From IMG/VR virus record IMGVR_UViG_3300002835_001370, positions 1 through 20,567 of that record: a stretch of DNA of 20,567 nucleotides; one strand, 5' to 3'. The stretch comes from a virus. This document shows, in pieces, positions 19,008-20,567 of the stretch. Below the pieces are notes generated by a model that was not told the origin of the DNA, ran no database searches, and saw nothing but the letters and a program-made list of their open reading frames with translations. The stretch's first letter is position 1. Each line of letters begins with the position of its first letter. A program made the translations under genes and the position numbers.

Positions 19008-20567
19008 CTATCCCAATGTCACAGGGTCGTTTTGTAAGAAGCGGTTATAGAAATCTTCAAACTCTGGAGAGCCTTGAAGTAGTTGAGCGATTGTCTGGTT
19101 CCACAAACCATCAAGGTCTGCGTTGTCTTTTGCTGCAAGAGTTGATGCCATTCCGTATGATTTACGGCTTGCTAACTCTCGTGCGACTTGCGTGCGTACA
19201 TCTAGGTAAACAGCCATAGCCTGAACAACAGGGCGTTGACCATTTTCTTTCATCCATGTAGGGTCGCTTAGCATGGTACGCATAGAATCCATGCGATAGA
19301 CCCACTTGCCTCGGTCTACGCTAAAGTAATCTACAGCCCAATCTTTGTTGCGGCTAGTCAAGTCAGCAACCATCATCTGCTTAATAGTCTGCAACTCCTC
19401 AGCACCAGATTCGTTGTAAGAGTTATATCCTTGTGCAAACAGTTGTGAGTCAAGAAGGTTCATATTCTTGCGGAACTCAATCCAACCCATCTTGATATTG
19501 GCATCCTTCTTTAATTCTGCTGGGTTACGGCGAGTACGATAGTTCTCTGTAGAACCAGGAACAGGAGCATTGCCATATTGCCATGCATAGACTGCCTCTG
19601 AGAAGTCATACTTGCCATCAGGGTCATTGACCAAGAAGCCAATCATCTCAGGTGTAGTCTGACCAATCTTGCCAATTAAACTATTGTACTTCTGGATATT
19701 CTTAAATGCAGCCTGTGATGCAGTAGCACCAGTTGGGTTGAATGAAGCGCTAACCAAAGCAGGACCCATTTCAGGGTACATTTCAAGGAATAAAGACTCT
19801 GCATCTGCACCATAAACCTGTTGCAAACGGCGGAACTGTTGAGTATAGAAACTCAAAGTTGAGTCATACTGTGCAGCAAATGGCATTACCAAGTTAGAAA
19901 GAATCCTAACTCTGTACAGGCTATCTGCTAATTCTTTAACCTCACCTAGTTCAGGCAGTGTGTTGCGCTCGCCAAGGTTAAAACGAATTAACTCATAGCG
20001 GTAAACAGTATTGAATGTACGGCTCCATGCTTCATCTTGACCCTGCAAAGAAATAAGTTTCTGTGCTGCAGGTGGAAACAGTTGGCTTATTGTTCTTTGA
20101 ATAACATCTTTGCTGGAGCCTTGTGGACCAAATGGAAGAATTGGTAACACGCTTGATGTGACTATATCTTCTAGGTCTGGCTTCATCAAAACTAATTCGT
20201 TAACTGGAATAGTTACGATAGGACCAAATCCTGCAAGTGCTTCACCTTGGAACAGGAGGTCAAGGCTTCGGATTGGAATAGACATTTGTGTTCCAGATGA
20301 ACGCATTGCCTCTGCCATTCCTTTGCCCCACCCTGGAATAAGGCTGATTGTTTTAATCGCACCTTCTGGCATAGGTAGAACAATCTTGTTGTCATAACTA
20401 AACTCAGTAGTTGGGTTTCCATCTTGGTCAACCACATTTGGCTGGTTACGCAGAGAAGAAATAACCTGTCCTGCACGGGCGACAACTGCTGGATTTTCCT
20501 TAGTAAGTCCATACCAACGGCGGATAGTGTTTTCCCATGCGTTAAAGAACGGCATAATGAAACGCAT
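19008..20567 (-). CDS. C-terminal part of a very large virion protein (partial, runs off right edge)
   Basis: 519 codons are visible; the frame is open to the last base and the ATG at 20567 is probably internal. The sequence RFIMPFFNAWENTIRRWYGL followed by TKENPAVVARAGQVISSL is reminiscent of the membrane-proximal part of giant polyvalent or internal virion proteins of phages (LPD38-like, from memory). Short hydrophobic stretches (GAIKTISLIPGWGKGM, SVLPILPFGPQGS) alternate with long helices. The C-terminal 200 residues are helical and charged (WIEFRKNMNLLDSQLF, LDVRTQVARELASRKSY). Such proteins are ejected into the host or carry many domains; the start and full length lie outside the window. 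Confidence 0.6.
   Translation of the reverse strand: MRFIMPFFNAWENTIRRWYGLTKENPAVVARAGQVISSLRNQPNVVDQDGNPTTEFSYDNKIVLPMPEGAIKTISLIPGWGKGMAEAMRSSGTQMSIPIRSLDLLFQGEALAGFGPIVTIPVNELVLMKPDLEDIVTSSVLPILPFGPQGSSKDVIQRTISQLFPPAAQKLISLQGQDEAWSRTFNTVYRYELIRFNLGERNTLPELGEVKELADSLYRVRILSNLVMPFAAQYDSTLSFYTQQFRRLQQVYGADAESLFLEMYPEMGPALVSASFNPTGATASQAAFKNIQKYNSLIGKIGQTTPEMIGFLVNDPDGKYDFSEAVYAWQYGNAPVPGSTENYRTRRNPAELKKDANIKMGWIEFRKNMNLLDSQLFAQGYNSYNESGAEELQTIKQMMVADLTSRNKDWAVDYFSVDRGKWVYRMDSMRTMLSDPTWMKENGQRPVVQAMAVYLDVRTQVARELASRKSYGMASTLAAKDNADLDGLWNQTIAQLLQGSPEFEDFYNRFLQNDPVTLG

Noticed and set aside
1-20567. CRISPR arrays, tRNA genes, insertion sequences, integrase or attachment sites.
   Set aside because: I looked for spaced direct repeats, cloverleaf-like segments, transposase or integrase motifs and found none; the only repeats are protein-coding low-complexity tracts.

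Overview
This window looks like the structural and lysis half of a tailed-phage genome. It resembles a short-tailed, podovirus-type phage, either free or as a metagenomic contig. The evidence is a clear N4-gp56-type major capsid protein next to a scaffold-like protein, a run of large alanine/threonine-rich putative internal virion proteins, several tail-fibre or adhesin genes, and a lysis cassette. I see no sheath, tail tube or tape measure. Terminase and portal are absent and presumably lie to the right of the window. The host cannot be fixed from sequence alone. The holin and the replication zinc protein remind me of phages of low-GC aquatic actinobacteria, but an overlapping membrane-protein/lipoprotein pair also resembles the spanins of phages of diderm hosts.

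Layout. Almost everything is on the minus strand and is transcribed from right to left, with very tight packing (ATGA, TAATG and GTGA junctions). From the right edge: the C-terminal part of a very large virion protein (19008-20567); three putative internal virion proteins (17855-19003, 16794-17855, 14857-16794); a scaffold-like protein (14275-14733); the capsid protein (13066-14238); a run of small head-region genes (11202-13007), including three very basic proteins and a small cysteine-motif protein; an adaptor-like structural protein (10309-11205); a long alanine/serine fibre (8150-10300); a small beta-rich protein; a polyglycine adhesin candidate (7024-7827); a chaperone-like protein; a second fibre (5524-6747); a 47-residue protein; and a 654-residue tail protein (3357-5321). 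The lysis cassette follows (2039-3340): a membrane/coiled-coil protein, a lipoprotein, a two-helix membrane protein, an M15-type peptidase and a holin.

At 1918-2038 transcription converges on a strong bidirectional terminator. To its left two small zinc-ribbon genes, one of them FmdB-type, are on the plus strand (1524-1917). To the left of those a minus-strand replication operon begins: a PD-(D/E)XK nuclease with Cas4-like cysteines, a zinc-binding accessory protein, and the first 42 codons of a DnaB/RecA-type ATPase.

The most unusual signal is in the convergent junction. A near-consensus promoter (TTTACA, 17-bp spacer, extended -10 TGC-TATAAT) sits in the last codons of the FmdB gene and fires into about 95 nt that contain no gene. 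That stretch opens at the predicted start site with an 11-bp hairpin and ends in the shared terminator. I read this as an undescribed phage small RNA. Other items of note are two GC-rich hairpins bracketing the scaffold and capsid genes, an LTxEEKxLLG motif repeated across two neighbouring virion proteins, and sequence modules shared between different structural genes.
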